DNA of 49,318 nt from contig CADWAF010000662.1 of NCBI GenBank assembly GCA_902984215.1, forward strand, positions 1 to 49,318. The letters run 5' to 3'. Every line of letters begins with the position of its first letter. The first letter of the stretch is position 1. This DNA comes from Willaertia magna. Its lineage: Eukaryota; Heterolobosea; Eutetramitea; Acrasida; Naegleriidae. Shown here in pieces: positions 40,285 to 49,318 of the stretch. Below the pieces are notes generated by a model, which worked only from the letters and a program-made list of their open reading frames with translations, made no database searches and was not told the origin of the DNA. The translations under genes and the position numbers were made by a program.

Positions 40285-41226
40285 TTAATTCACTACTGCC
40301 ATAGCACCAATATGATCATACCATCTTACAACTTTATAAGTTAAATTTTCTAAATCTACTTTAATGAAATGTGTTTCAGCTTTATGATTATTGTATAAAA
40401 CATAATAATAGTTATCATCAATACAAGAAGCACCTAATTCCCTAAATCCTATTGAATTAAAATTTAAAGTTTTACCATACGAAATAAATTGATTTGTTTT
40501 TAAATCTAAAATTGTAAATACTTCATCTATCACACCAACAATTCTATTTCTTTTTACGTCATATTCCGCATTTTCAATGAAATTATTTTTAATTGGAATT
40601 TTACCAATTAAACCTGCAGCATTCTCTTTAATTTTATAAACATAATATTGGGAAGGATACGTATTATTATTATTTACAATTACTGGAACAAAATAAATAT
40701 TTTCTTTATTGTTATAAGCAAATGAACTACCAATAATTGTTGTAACTTCTTTCATAATATTAAATACTGTTTTATTACCATTATTTGATAAATCAAACAT
40801 TGAAATACTGAAATAATCTCCACTTGCTACTACAGATATTATTTTATTATTAGAAAATAATTGAATATCCTCAGGAGCATTATCTCCTGGTAAAATCATT
40901 TCGGTTTTAAAATTTAAAGTTTTTAAATCATAAATATCAATAACACTTGAATCTCCTTGTACTCCGTATAATAATATTTGATTTTGTTGTGTATTAATTA
41001 GAATATTTGTATAACTTTCAATAACATATGATCCAAGCTGTGAATTATTTTGTAAAATATTGAAATTATTAGTTGATACCTTTGCAAGAGTATCATTATC
41101 TTTTAAATTATAAGTGGTGGCAATAATTACATTAGTTTCATCATAATTGCTCTTTATTCTTTTACCTTGAAGAAAGGTTGATGTCAACAACAAACATAAC
41201 AAAAGCAAGACAGGAATGAATTTCAT
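40285..41226 (-). CDS. Secreted beta-propeller-like protein, unknown role
   Basis: About 313 residues from the ATG at 41226, where a strong signal peptide begins (MKFIPVLLLLCLLLTSTFLQG); an upstream in-frame ATG adds 18 residues that do not look like a signal. The body has repeated strands (ILLYGVQGDSSVIDIYDLKT, GDYFSISMFDLSNNGNK, VFTILDLKTNQFISYGKT), giving a pattern like WD or YVTN propeller blades without clear GH/WD marks. Several Asn-x-Ser/Thr sites (for example NNNT) favour secretion. Partners unknown. Its start is 176 bases from the divergent NTPase gene. Confidence 0.5.
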   Translation of the reverse strand: MKFIPVLLLLCLLLTSTFLQGKRIKSNYDETNVIIATTYNLKDNDTLAKVSTNNFNILQNNSQLGSYVIESYTNILINTQQNQILLYGVQGDSSVIDIYDLKTLNFKTEMILPGDNAPEDIQLFSNNKIISVVASGDYFSISMFDLSNNGNKTVFNIMKEVTTIIGSSFAYNNKENIYFVPVIVNNNNTYPSQYYVYKIKENAAGLIGKIPIKNNFIENAEYDVKRNRIVGVIDEVFTILDLKTNQFISYGKTLNFNSIGFRELGASCIDDNYYYVLYNNHKAETHFIKVDLENLTYKVVRWYDHIGAMAVVN

Positions 41227-41402
41227 TTTTTCAAAAATGTCTATCCACAAAGTGGTACTACAAAAGAAAAATAAGGGCATCTATGAAGAAACCATTAGTT
41301 ATATTCACCAAATTGTGTAGCCTTAAAGTATGTAATGTATTTCAATCAAATCAACAACCTCTAAATTTATAAAATATTTTTATTTTTAATTGCAACATCA
41401 TT

Positions 41403-43976
41403 ATGCATTTTAAAAAAATGCCAAATAATCATTTATTGAAATTGTTGTCTATAAAACGGAGGATGTTATTTCCGATTTCTCACAGCAACACGTTACAACC
41501 ATTAGAAATTTCACAGATAAACAAAATATTTTATGAAAAAATTCCAAATATAATTTCATTTAATATTTTTAAAAAAAATGTAATTGTTAATAATGAAGAA
41601 GATATTTATTTGGTAAAAGAAAAAATTATTAAACATTCAAATACGTATAAACAAATGATTGAAAATGAAAATTTTTATTTTAATTATTTTAAAAAACAAA
41701 TTAATAATTATTGTAACGAACATTTATTTATAATGGAAGATATTTCTTTATCTAGAGAATTTTTAAGTCATTTACAATTTATTATGAAAGACAAAATATT
41801 ACAAAAACATTTACAACAATTTAATGATTTTAAGAAAATAGATTTTACAAAAAGTACACAACAATTAAATTTTATACTAAAAGAAGATACATTAGATTTT
41901 ACAAAATGTAACATTGAACTGTTAATGGGACCCAGTGGAATTGGAAAAACATTTAAAATGTTTACAAGAAGTAGTTTTTATAATTTTTATTTATTGTATT
42001 TTACAAAAAACGATTTAAAATATTTATTAAAAAAAAGATTAACAAATTTAAATATTATACAGTTAAGTGTATTATATGAAAGTGAACTACAATTGTTAAT
42101 GTTATTTAAATTAAATATATTAAAATATTTTTTAGAAAATTTTAAAAACACTACTTTACAAAATTTTATACATTTTCAACTTTTTTGTGATACATTTTCT
42201 TATAACGAATTACATGATATTTTTTACAATGAAGTTTTTCAATATTTAAATCTATTTAAACAAACCAATAACATTCATAATCAACAATCATTACTTTCTT
42301 ACCATCAAGAAAGTTTACACAATTTAAATAAACAATTGATTAAAGAGATTGAAAAGATTACAAAAAAAAGAATAGGCATTTCTTTAGATAATGTTGAAAT
42401 TTTCGAAAATTATTTTAGTTTATCAAATAGCCAATTTTCGTTTTGTAATAGTTTAGTAAAAATTTTTACATATTTTTACAATAATTTTTATAAAGAATTT
42501 TTATATATTGGATATTCTGGAACGTTGTTTTGTAAAAATGAAATGATTGACAGTTTTACAATAACTAATAATAATAATGAAAATATTATTATAAGTAACA
42601 ATAATATAACTTTAAATAATTATATAAACTTATTAAATAGCAAACTTGATTTTATTACGAATAAACAAGAATTATTTCAGTTTTATGGAATGTATTTTAA
42701 AGATATAAAAGATTTACAATATGTAAATATAATAAAACAATTTGGCAGAAAGAAATTAGCAAGTAATATTTGTACAAAGTTTCTTGAGATTATACAAAAT
42801 GAAAAAAGAAGTGATTTAGACGAAGTTATTGTAAATACTTATAATGAATATTGTGAAGATTTATTACAAAAATTAAAATATTGTATTACAGTAGATTCTA
42901 AATTTATGAGAGAATTATGTGGATTATTTTTTACTTGTTTTTTAAATTTACAAACAACTAATACATGTTTCGTTACAAACAACACCAATTTAATCAATTT
43001 AAATATTTGTAAAATTTACAATAACGAATATATAAATGACAATGAAAATATAATAGACAACGAAGAAAATTTAATTTCATATAAATGTCAATTATTAAAA
43101 GAAAGGTTTATTATTGAAACAATTTTTAAATTTGCTAAAGAGGAGAAAGAATTATTTTTAAATGAAATGTTAGAATTTATTGCAACAACACCAGAAATTT
43201 ATAGAAATGTTACAATGGGCTATTTATTTGAAGTAATTGTTGGATTAAATTTAATGTTAAATAATGACAGTATTAAATTAAAGGATTTACTTAATAATGG
43301 AGAGCATTTACTAAATAATTATTTGCAAACTAATAATAATTTACAAGAAATGAATTTAATGATTGACGAATTAGGATTAGTGACAGATTATTATTTTGAA
43401 AATGAAAATGAATTTTTTGAAACAATTTTAAAAGTCAGAAAACAATTAAAAGAAGGAAAATCTTTAAATGAAATTACAATGTCAAATGTTATTATGAATA
43501 AACTATTTAGATTGTCAGAAATGAATCATAAAGATTTTATTTTAATTCAATACAACAAAGAACTAAATGATTTAATTATTGTTGAATTTTCATTTAAATT
43601 TAGTATTAAAAAAGTAACTCACTTAGAAGTAATAAAATCTTTTTATCAATTAAGAACAGATATGTGTTATATGATTGAATATAATGATAAACTAGGTTAT
43701 CAACAATCAAATCATTTACATAAATCAATGAAGTATTTATTAAAAGAAATGAATAGCATTCCAACTTTTAAATTACATGTTTTTTATCCTTATTATGAAT
43801 TAAAAAAGAATCAAACATTGATAGAATTAGCTAAACGAAGTTCTTCTAGTTTTATGAGTAACAATAATAATTTATATGAATATATATTAACGAAAATTAA
43901 TTTTAAAGATATATTAACAAGTGAAAGTAGAGATCAATTACAAAAACTTACAATAAAGAAGAAGAAAGAAAATTAA
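41403..43976 (+). CDS. Crinkler/RHS-type P-loop NTPase with possible nuclease tail
   Basis: 857 residues, single exon. Walker A is GPSGIGKT at about 176-183. After it, ESELQLLMLFKLNILKYFLE and an FQLF-type segment fit the helix seen after the P-loop in Crinkler and trypanosome RHS NTPases. Next comes ISLDNVEIF (Walker B-like, with Asp but not the usual Glu) and then EFLYIGYSGTLF, the sensor-like strand ending in SGT. Near residues 710-735, NDLIIVEFSFKFSIKK could be the core of a restriction-endonuclease-like fold (Asp, Glu, then Lys). The rest is Asn/Leu/Lys-rich. In other eukaryotes such proteins are secreted or nuclear effectors, or occur in retrotransposon hot spots. Here no signal peptide is obvious. 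Confidence 0.5.
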   Translation: MHFKKMPNNHLLKLLSIKRRMLFPISHSNTLQPLEISQINKIFYEKIPNIISFNIFKKNVIVNNEEDIYLVKEKIIKHSNTYKQMIENENFYFNYFKKQINNYCNEHLFIMEDISLSREFLSHLQFIMKDKILQKHLQQFNDFKKIDFTKSTQQLNFILKEDTLDFTKCNIELLMGPSGIGKTFKMFTRSSFYNFYLLYFTKNDLKYLLKKRLTNLNIIQLSVLYESELQLLMLFKLNILKYFLENFKNTTLQNFIHFQLFCDTFSYNELHDIFYNEVFQYLNLFKQTNNIHNQQSLLSYHQESLHNLNKQLIKEIEKITKKRIGISLDNVEIFENYFSLSNSQFSFCNSLVKIFTYFYNNFYKEFLYIGYSGTLFCKNEMIDSFTITNNNNENIIISNNNITLNNYINLLNSKLDFITNKQELFQFYGMYFKDIKDLQYVNIIKQFGRKKLASNICTKFLEIIQNEKRSDLDEVIVNTYNEYCEDLLQKLKYCITVDSKFMRELCGLFFTCFLNLQTTNTCFVTNNTNLINLNICKIYNNEYINDNENIIDNEENLISYKCQLLKERFIIETIFKFAKEEKELFLNEMLEFIATTPEIYRNVTMGYLFEVIVGLNLMLNNDSIKLKDLLNNGEHLLNNYLQTNNNLQEMNLMIDELGLVTDYYFENENEFFETILKVRKQLKEGKSLNEITMSNVIMNKLFRLSEMNHKDFILIQYNKELNDLIIVEFSFKFSIKKVTHLEVIKSFYQLRTDMCYMIEYNDKLGYQQSNHLHKSMKYLLKEMNSIPTFKLHVFYPYYELKKNQTLIELAKRSSSSFMSNNNNLYEYILTKINFKDILTSESRDQLQKLTIKKKKEN

Positions 43977-44195
43977 TAAATCGTTACGAAATTACAAATG
44001 TACTAAAAATTAATATTTATACAATGTTTTCCATATAATAAGGCTCTCATTTTTCTCAATAATCAAAGTTTTTGTATTTCAAGAGCAGGCATTGATTACT
44101 TCTTAACAAAATCACTGTTTTTCTTTACAACAGTTCTAATTTAGGTTGTAATTTTGATTTTAAGTTTGGAGACGTGAATTAACATTTAAATGTTA

Positions 44196-45362
44196 TTAGA
44201 GTTTCATCTTATTCAATACAAAATTATAAATTCCCTTAGACTGAAATGAAACTTTCTTTAAGCTGGAAATGTAAAGAGCATTTCCTCTAATAATGTTGTC
44301 AATTTGACTTTGTTCTGGGAAATAAAATTTGAGAGTTTCAAGGTCTACCTCATGATTTTTGGAACCATTTAAATCCTTCACAAAAGCAATGAATTGTGAA
44401 CATGAAGTAGATAGTCCACTCCTGAGTATTCTATCACTTATTTGAATTTCTACACAATAACGAAGAAATGTCAGATCTACATTTCCATACTTAACTATTC
44501 TCTCACAGATGCTTAGAAATTCCATTAAATACCCACAAATTTCGAAAATTTTGGAATGAATGTCCTTGCTTATTTTTAGACTATTAAGATATTCTACTGC
44601 CTCGTTATGGGTTACTTCTCCTACAAAAACACATGCAAAACATTTTAGAGGATATTTTGAACTTCTATGAATGATGTGAGATCCATAATCTGATGTAATA
44701 AAGACAAAACGAGCTTTTGTGGTTGACTGGGCAATGTTAAATAAGGTAATTAGTAAACTTTCTTTTCCGTCAAGTTGTTTTATAGTATCTTTATTTTCAA
44801 GTATGTTAATGGCATCAATGAAAATAATTGGTTTTTCCTTCATGCTTTTTGAAGCAACCAATATAGAGTTGAACCATTGTTTAATATCTGAGTTGCTTGA
44901 TAGTTTGTTCCACCAAATTACAACTGGAGCCAGAAATCCGGTTACACTTTTCAGCAATACTGATTCAAAGTCTGTATTAGTTGCTGTGTAAAAAAGAACA
45001 GGATAGTTTTTGCTTAATTCATGAGCCATATGTTTGCATAAAGTAGATTTTCCAGAACCTGATGGTCCTTCTACCAAAATTGAAAAACCTCCATCAAGGC
45101 AATTCTTCAACATTGTTTCAATTTCCTTTCTCTTCAAATAAATCTTATTATCAGGTTTCTCGATCTTACGAAATAAAAACCATCTTGCGAAGAGAACAAA
45201 AAAGAAAAAATAAAAAATTACCAAACAAATTGCTCCATAATATCCAAAGATAGAAAATAGTGTGTAATCTTTAAGAAAATTCCAATCAATAACCGAATGA
45301 AAGAGAATGGTTAAAACAACGACTATTACTACTTGCATAATTGATAAGGCATTATTGTTCAT
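44196..45362 (-). CDS. Membrane-anchored P-loop ATPase
   Basis: 388 residues. Two membrane helices lie at the N-terminus (about 8-22 and 40-62), then a cytosolic ATPase. Walker A is GPSGSGKST at about 99-107, preceded by a helix KRKEIETMLKNCL, as in archaeal-type ATPase_2/STAND proteins. Walker B is KEKPIIFIDAINIL. Next come FVFITSDYGSH (sensor strand), FVGEVTHNEAVEYLNSL and a helical C-terminus. The general layout resembles a STAND or ORC/Cdc6-like AAA core. No effector domain is attached. It is the last recognisable gene before the AT-rich end and converges on the Crinkler-type gene. Confidence 0.6.
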   Translation of the reverse strand: MNNNALSIMQVVIVVVLTILFHSVIDWNFLKDYTLFSIFGYYGAICLVIFYFFFFVLFARWFLFRKIEKPDNKIYLKRKEIETMLKNCLDGGFSILVEGPSGSGKSTLCKHMAHELSKNYPVLFYTATNTDFESVLLKSVTGFLAPVVIWWNKLSSNSDIKQWFNSILVASKSMKEKPIIFIDAINILENKDTIKQLDGKESLLITLFNIAQSTTKARFVFITSDYGSHIIHRSSKYPLKCFACVFVGEVTHNEAVEYLNSLKISKDIHSKIFEICGYLMEFLSICERIVKYGNVDLTFLRYCVEIQISDRILRSGLSTSCSQFIAFVKDLNGSKNHEVDLETLKFYFPEQSQIDNIIRGNALYISSLKKVSFQSKGIYNFVLNKMKL

Positions 45363-45773
45363 TTTTTTTAATTGTTTTTTTAGAGGGTGGGTTATGTTTA
45401 CAGTTACGAATTAAGGCTTTTTATTTAATCTGAGAAGTTATTACTTCAAGGGTAGAAACTAGCATTTTTGTAGATGAATGAAATTAATTATTTCAAAATT
45501 TATTTTAGTTACAAAATTGGTGGAAATCGATATAGGAAAAAACTAAAAAAAAATTATTACAAATTTATTTAACAATACAAACAAATAGTTATATTTCTAT
45601 AATAAATTATAGAAATACTATGAATTGGATAATAAACATTATTTATTTATAGAGATATCGAAAAATACTTTATATTTGATCAGTGTTTATTAATTAAAGA
45701 AAAAATATAAAATAAAATTTATTTTACTGTACGTTATTTAAATAAAAATATTAATTTTGTAAAATTTTTTTAA

Positions 45774-45821
45774 AAAAATTAATTATAAATCGTTATTAAA
45801 AATTAATTATAAATCGTTATT
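45774..45821 (+). repeat. Direct tandem repeat, 24 bases x 2
   Basis: Two perfect copies side by side (45774-45797 and 45798-45821), each containing TTATAAATCGTTATT. It marks the edge of the AT-rich region. Confidence 0.7.
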
Positions 45822-47436
45822 TAAATAATATTTATAAAAAACGTAAAATTTATAACAATAATGAAGAACAATTAAATAAAATTATTATTAACAATATAGA
45901 AACATAAAAAAATGAAAATAAAATAATTAAATTAACAAAGACAATACTAAAAAATAATTATTTAAAAACTAATTCATTTTTCTTTTTATATTAGTTATCA
46001 ATAATAAAGTATTTAAATTGTAATAATATTAAAAGTTTTTATTAATTAATTGAATTAATTATATTTTATTAAGATTTAATTTATTTTATAAGTAAAACTA
46101 TTTTTAAAAATAATTTTAAATAATAATAATTTTAAATCTGATTCAAATAATTTTAATTTTATTTGTAAAACCATATTTAAAATAAAACAAAGTAATAAAT
46201 TTAAAATTTTTGAATATATTTTATTTAAAAAATCTAAAAAATCTAAAAAACATGATTTTTGATTAAAAGTATTTTTATATAAGGTTTATATATGAAATTA
46301 AATTATTTTTAAAAATTAAATTGTATTATAAACTATTATAATAAAAAATAAAATAATAATAATTTATTTTAAAAATCACAAGTTATTTATTTTAATAGAT
46401 TAAAATAAATATATATTTAATATAATATATTATTGAAAAAATTATGATTTGATATTATAATTTATTTAATTTTTATTATTTCATTTAAATATTTCTAAAT
46501 ATCTTTCTTATTAACCTTAAAAATTCAGTAATAAAAAATTTATATTTAATATAAAAGTTAATAAATTGTTTTTATAAAATAAATATAAATAAAAATTTAA
46601 AAATTTTCAATTAAAAGCAATACAGTTTGATATTATTAATAATTTATTTCTTTAATTTATTAATTATATCAATTTATTATCAAATTTTTTAAATACTTTA
46701 TATATTTATCTATTTTTTCAATTAATTAAAAATTAATTATTTTTTAATATAATAATATTAAAAATTTTATTTTTACTTTTTTAAATTCTTATAAATAATT
46801 TTTTTAATATTTTTCATTGTAAAACAAATTTTAAAAATTATTATAAAATTAATAAATATTGATAGACCATTAATTTTTATATTAATGTTAACAATTATTT
46901 TTTTTATTAAAACTTTCTATTTTTTTAATCATTTAATTTATATTTTAATTTAAAAAAAATAAATATATATCTTTTTACTTAAATAGATACTCTATTAAAA
47001 GAAGAATTAAGTATTATATAATTAATAAATTAAAAAAAGTTTAAATATTATTATATTAGAAGTAAAAAAAAATATAATAAAAGTAAAAATAGATTGTATA
47101 TTTGATTTTTGATAGGTTTTTTAAAAAATAATATTTTTTTAAAATTTAATTATTATTTTTTTATAAAATTAAAATATTTATTTAAAAGTTCTAACATTAT
47201 TATAATTTAATTTACTTAAATTTATAAAATGTTTTTATAATAAATTTTTTTAATTAAACTCAATAAAAAATTTATAAAATATTTAAAATTAAAATTAAAA
47301 TTTTATTAAATAAAAAAATATATCTTAATTTTTTAGTTATAATTTAAAATTAAAATTATTAAACATTATAATATTAATATTAAACACTTTTTTTTAAAAT
47401 AAAAAAGCTTAAAAAAAATAAAATAATTTTTTAACA

Positions 47437-47600
47437 TTATTATTATCAAAATTTACATCATTATCATTAAAATTAAAATTTATATCATTAAAGTCAAAAT
47501 ACACATTATTAAAATTAAAATCTATATTATTAAAATCTTTACAATCATTAAAGTCAAAATTTATATTATTATTATCAAAAACAATATTATTCTTGAAAAA
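47437..47600 (-). repeat. Degenerate AT tandem repeat with Asn/Asp/Phe code
   Basis: Units of about 20-30 bases built on ATTATTAAAATTAAAAT and TCATTAAAGTCAAAAT repeat about six times. They give a minus-strand open stretch of Asn, Asp and Phe (NFNDNDVNFDNN) that starts at an ATG at 47603. It is more likely a repeat than a gene. Confidence 0.4.
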
Positions 47601-48802
47601 CATAAATTTTATTAATTATATATTAAATATTAACTTAAATAATATAAATATAAAAATAATCTTATTTAAAATAACCTTCCTAAAAAAAATAAACATTTAA
47701 TAAAATTTACTTTAAATAAATATATTATAGACAATGATTTGTATATAAAAATAGATTTTAATTTTTATTAAAATATTTTAAATAACAAATAAAAAATAAA
47801 GAGATATTTAAAGATTTTAAAGTTAATTATATTAAATATATTGAATAATATTTATTAAAAAATAATATATTTAAAAACTTTAATATTAAAAATAAATTTA
47901 AAAAAAACTAATATTAAAATAAAAAACAAATTAAATTTAAATTTTAAAGAATTTGTATTTATTATAATAAATATTAAAAATTATATCTTTTACATTTATA
48001 AAATTAGTAATATTATTAAAAGATTAAATAATAAAGAATTAAAATAATAAAATATAAAAAGATTTTTATTATAATTAAAAATAAAATATAACTTACTATT
48101 AAATAAATTTATAATAAATTAATAATTAATAGATATAACAAATAAAATTAATATTAAATATAGTAAAATTAATAATTTATTTAAATACATTAAATATTTT
48201 AAAGATATTACTTTAAATAATATATTGAGAAGACATAAAAGATATTAAATTTATTTTATAAATCCTATATTTAATTAATTTAAAAAATATAACATACCTT
48301 TACAAAAATATATTTTTAAACTTATTTAATTTAAACAATATTAAAATTAATTATATTTTAAGATTAAAATATAAATTTTGTTACATTTTAGTTATAATAA
48401 ATAAAAATAATTTTTTTTTATAACAAATAATAAAAAAAATATTAATTAAAACAAAAAATATTTTAATCGATATTGCAATTGGTATATATAATGAAAATGT
48501 TAATAAAAATTTTATCAATATTGATTATATTTCAATAATGTTTATTAATGAATAAAGTTTTAAAAATTAAATTTAAAAAATATTAAAAAAACATTATATT
48601 TCTAATATATGCATTAAAAAAATATATTATATTATAAAAAAAATAATTAAGTATGTAATAAATTTGAATAATAATAAAATAAAAATAAATAAAATAAATA
48701 AAATTATTAAAAAAATTATAATAAAATTTATAAAATTATATCAATATTTAAAATTTTTTTTAATAATAATAAACAATTTAAATTTATAATTATTTTAAAA
48801 TT

Positions 48803-49112
48803 TAATTACTATAATTTAATAATTTATTTTATTACTTTAAAAGAATTTATTTATAAATATAATATTAATGATTTATTAATATATTATAAAATTAAATTAC
48901 ATGATTTGTATGAATTTATTGTTAAAAATAATAAAGTAATTAATTTTATATTGAAATTTATTATAGATACAGTTAAAAAAATTATTAATATTATTTTTTT
49001 AAAATTAAAGAAAGCCTTGATTAAAAAAAGTAAAATAAAGTATTTGTGTAAGAATAATAAAAATATAATATATCATTTACTTTTTAATACTTATATAAAA
49101 AAATTAAAATAA
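48803..49112 (+). other. AT-only open stretch, possible fossil ORF
   Basis: About 100 codons without a stop in sequence of nearly 90% A+T, including Lys/Ile-rich helices such as IIDTVKKIINIIFLKLKKAL and ending FNTYIKKLK. It is longer than expected in such AT-rich DNA, where TAA is common, so it may be the decayed end of a gene. No homology can be claimed. Confidence 0.2.
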
Positions 49113-49302
49113 AGTAAAAAATTTAAGGTGAAATAAAAAAAAATTAAAATTTTTATTATTATTTTTAAATAAAAATTAAATAAATATTTTTATTTATAAA
49201 TATTTATAATAAATATAATAAATTTTAATAAAATATACAATTATATTTATATTAACAGTGTAATAATTATAAAAATATTTATATTATACTATTAAATAAT
49301 AT

Positions 49303-49318
49303 GGGTTTGGGTTTGGGG
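49303..49318 (+). repeat. Telomere-like terminal repeat
   Basis: The window ends GGGTTTGGGTTTGGGG, two and a half units of a TTTGGG-type repeat. The G-rich strand points 3' toward the end, as telomeres require, and it follows an AT-rich subtelomere. It is too short to fix the repeat unit. Confidence 0.6.

Larger units (their letters stand above)
45500..49302. other. Extremely AT-rich subtelomeric desert
   Basis: From about 45500 the composition shifts abruptly to roughly 95% A+T (for example only three G/C in 46021-46080). There are no convincing genes, tRNAs or long repeats for about 3.8 kb, only low-complexity tracts and weak open stretches. It links the last gene to the telomere-like end. 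Confidence 0.7.

Noticed and set aside
44719..45253. + strand open frames opposite the membrane ATPase
   Set aside because: Antisense to Walker motifs; no own support.
45500..49302. CRISPR-like or other regular arrays in the AT desert
   Set aside because: Repeats here are low-complexity AT tracts without regular spacers.

Overview
This is a compact, AT-rich eukaryotic nuclear segment that appears to run to a chromosome end at its right edge. About 28 protein genes or relics sit on both strands with short spacers. Where the reading frame proves splicing, introns are tiny (41-76 nt, GTAAGT-like donors). Stops are mostly TAA and the standard code fits throughout. A TTLL1-type tubulin glutamylase implies a ciliated or flagellated cell. 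RCC1-BTB-like, F-box, RGS and GPR180-like genes, together with bacterial-looking DUF1761 and RidA genes, fit a heterolobosean amoeboflagellate of the Naegleria/Willaertia kind. That placement is inference; no rRNA or marker search was possible.

Left edge (1-2750): two abutting copies of a PIF/Harbinger-like DDE transposon. The transposase is spliced and its first catalytic Asp block is visible. Each copy carries a different lesion, and nearly all differences between them are transitions. Beside it lies an alpha/beta-hydrolase remnant (3002-3367). Next come an F-box protein, a dead copy of a small hydrophilic stress-type protein (5085-5340) and MSH2 (5415-8311). They are followed by a secreted Kazal-like protein, an unknown protein, a TPR-like protein ending in a PH domain, a GPI-type DNase I-like ectonuclease, tRNase Z, a mitochondrial rhomboid, a mitochondrial carrier, and divergent DUF1761 and RidA genes.

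Middle (19.6-36.3 kb): an RGS plus START-like protein, a cytochrome P450 head-to-head with an LCAT-type acyltransferase, a polytopic TLC-like protein, a GPR180/TMEM145-type receptor, two TPR proteins, a six-exon TauE/SafE transporter with an apparent one-base frame error, and a large kelch protein.

Right part (36.3-45.4 kb): a perfect hairpin, two intact copies of the small stress-type protein flanking a decayed RCC1-BTB relic, TTLL1, a secreted propeller-like protein, a Crinkler/RHS-type P-loop NTPase with a possible nuclease tail, and a membrane-anchored P-loop ATPase. From about 45.5 kb the sequence becomes about 95% A+T with no convincing genes for 3.8 kb and ends in GGGTTTGGGTTTGGGG, in the orientation expected of a telomere.

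Most genes are unrelated housekeeping or signalling genes. The most notable material is at the two ends: transposon remnants on the left, and on the right a decaying, expanding gene-family zone with two P-loop NTPases next to a probable telomere.
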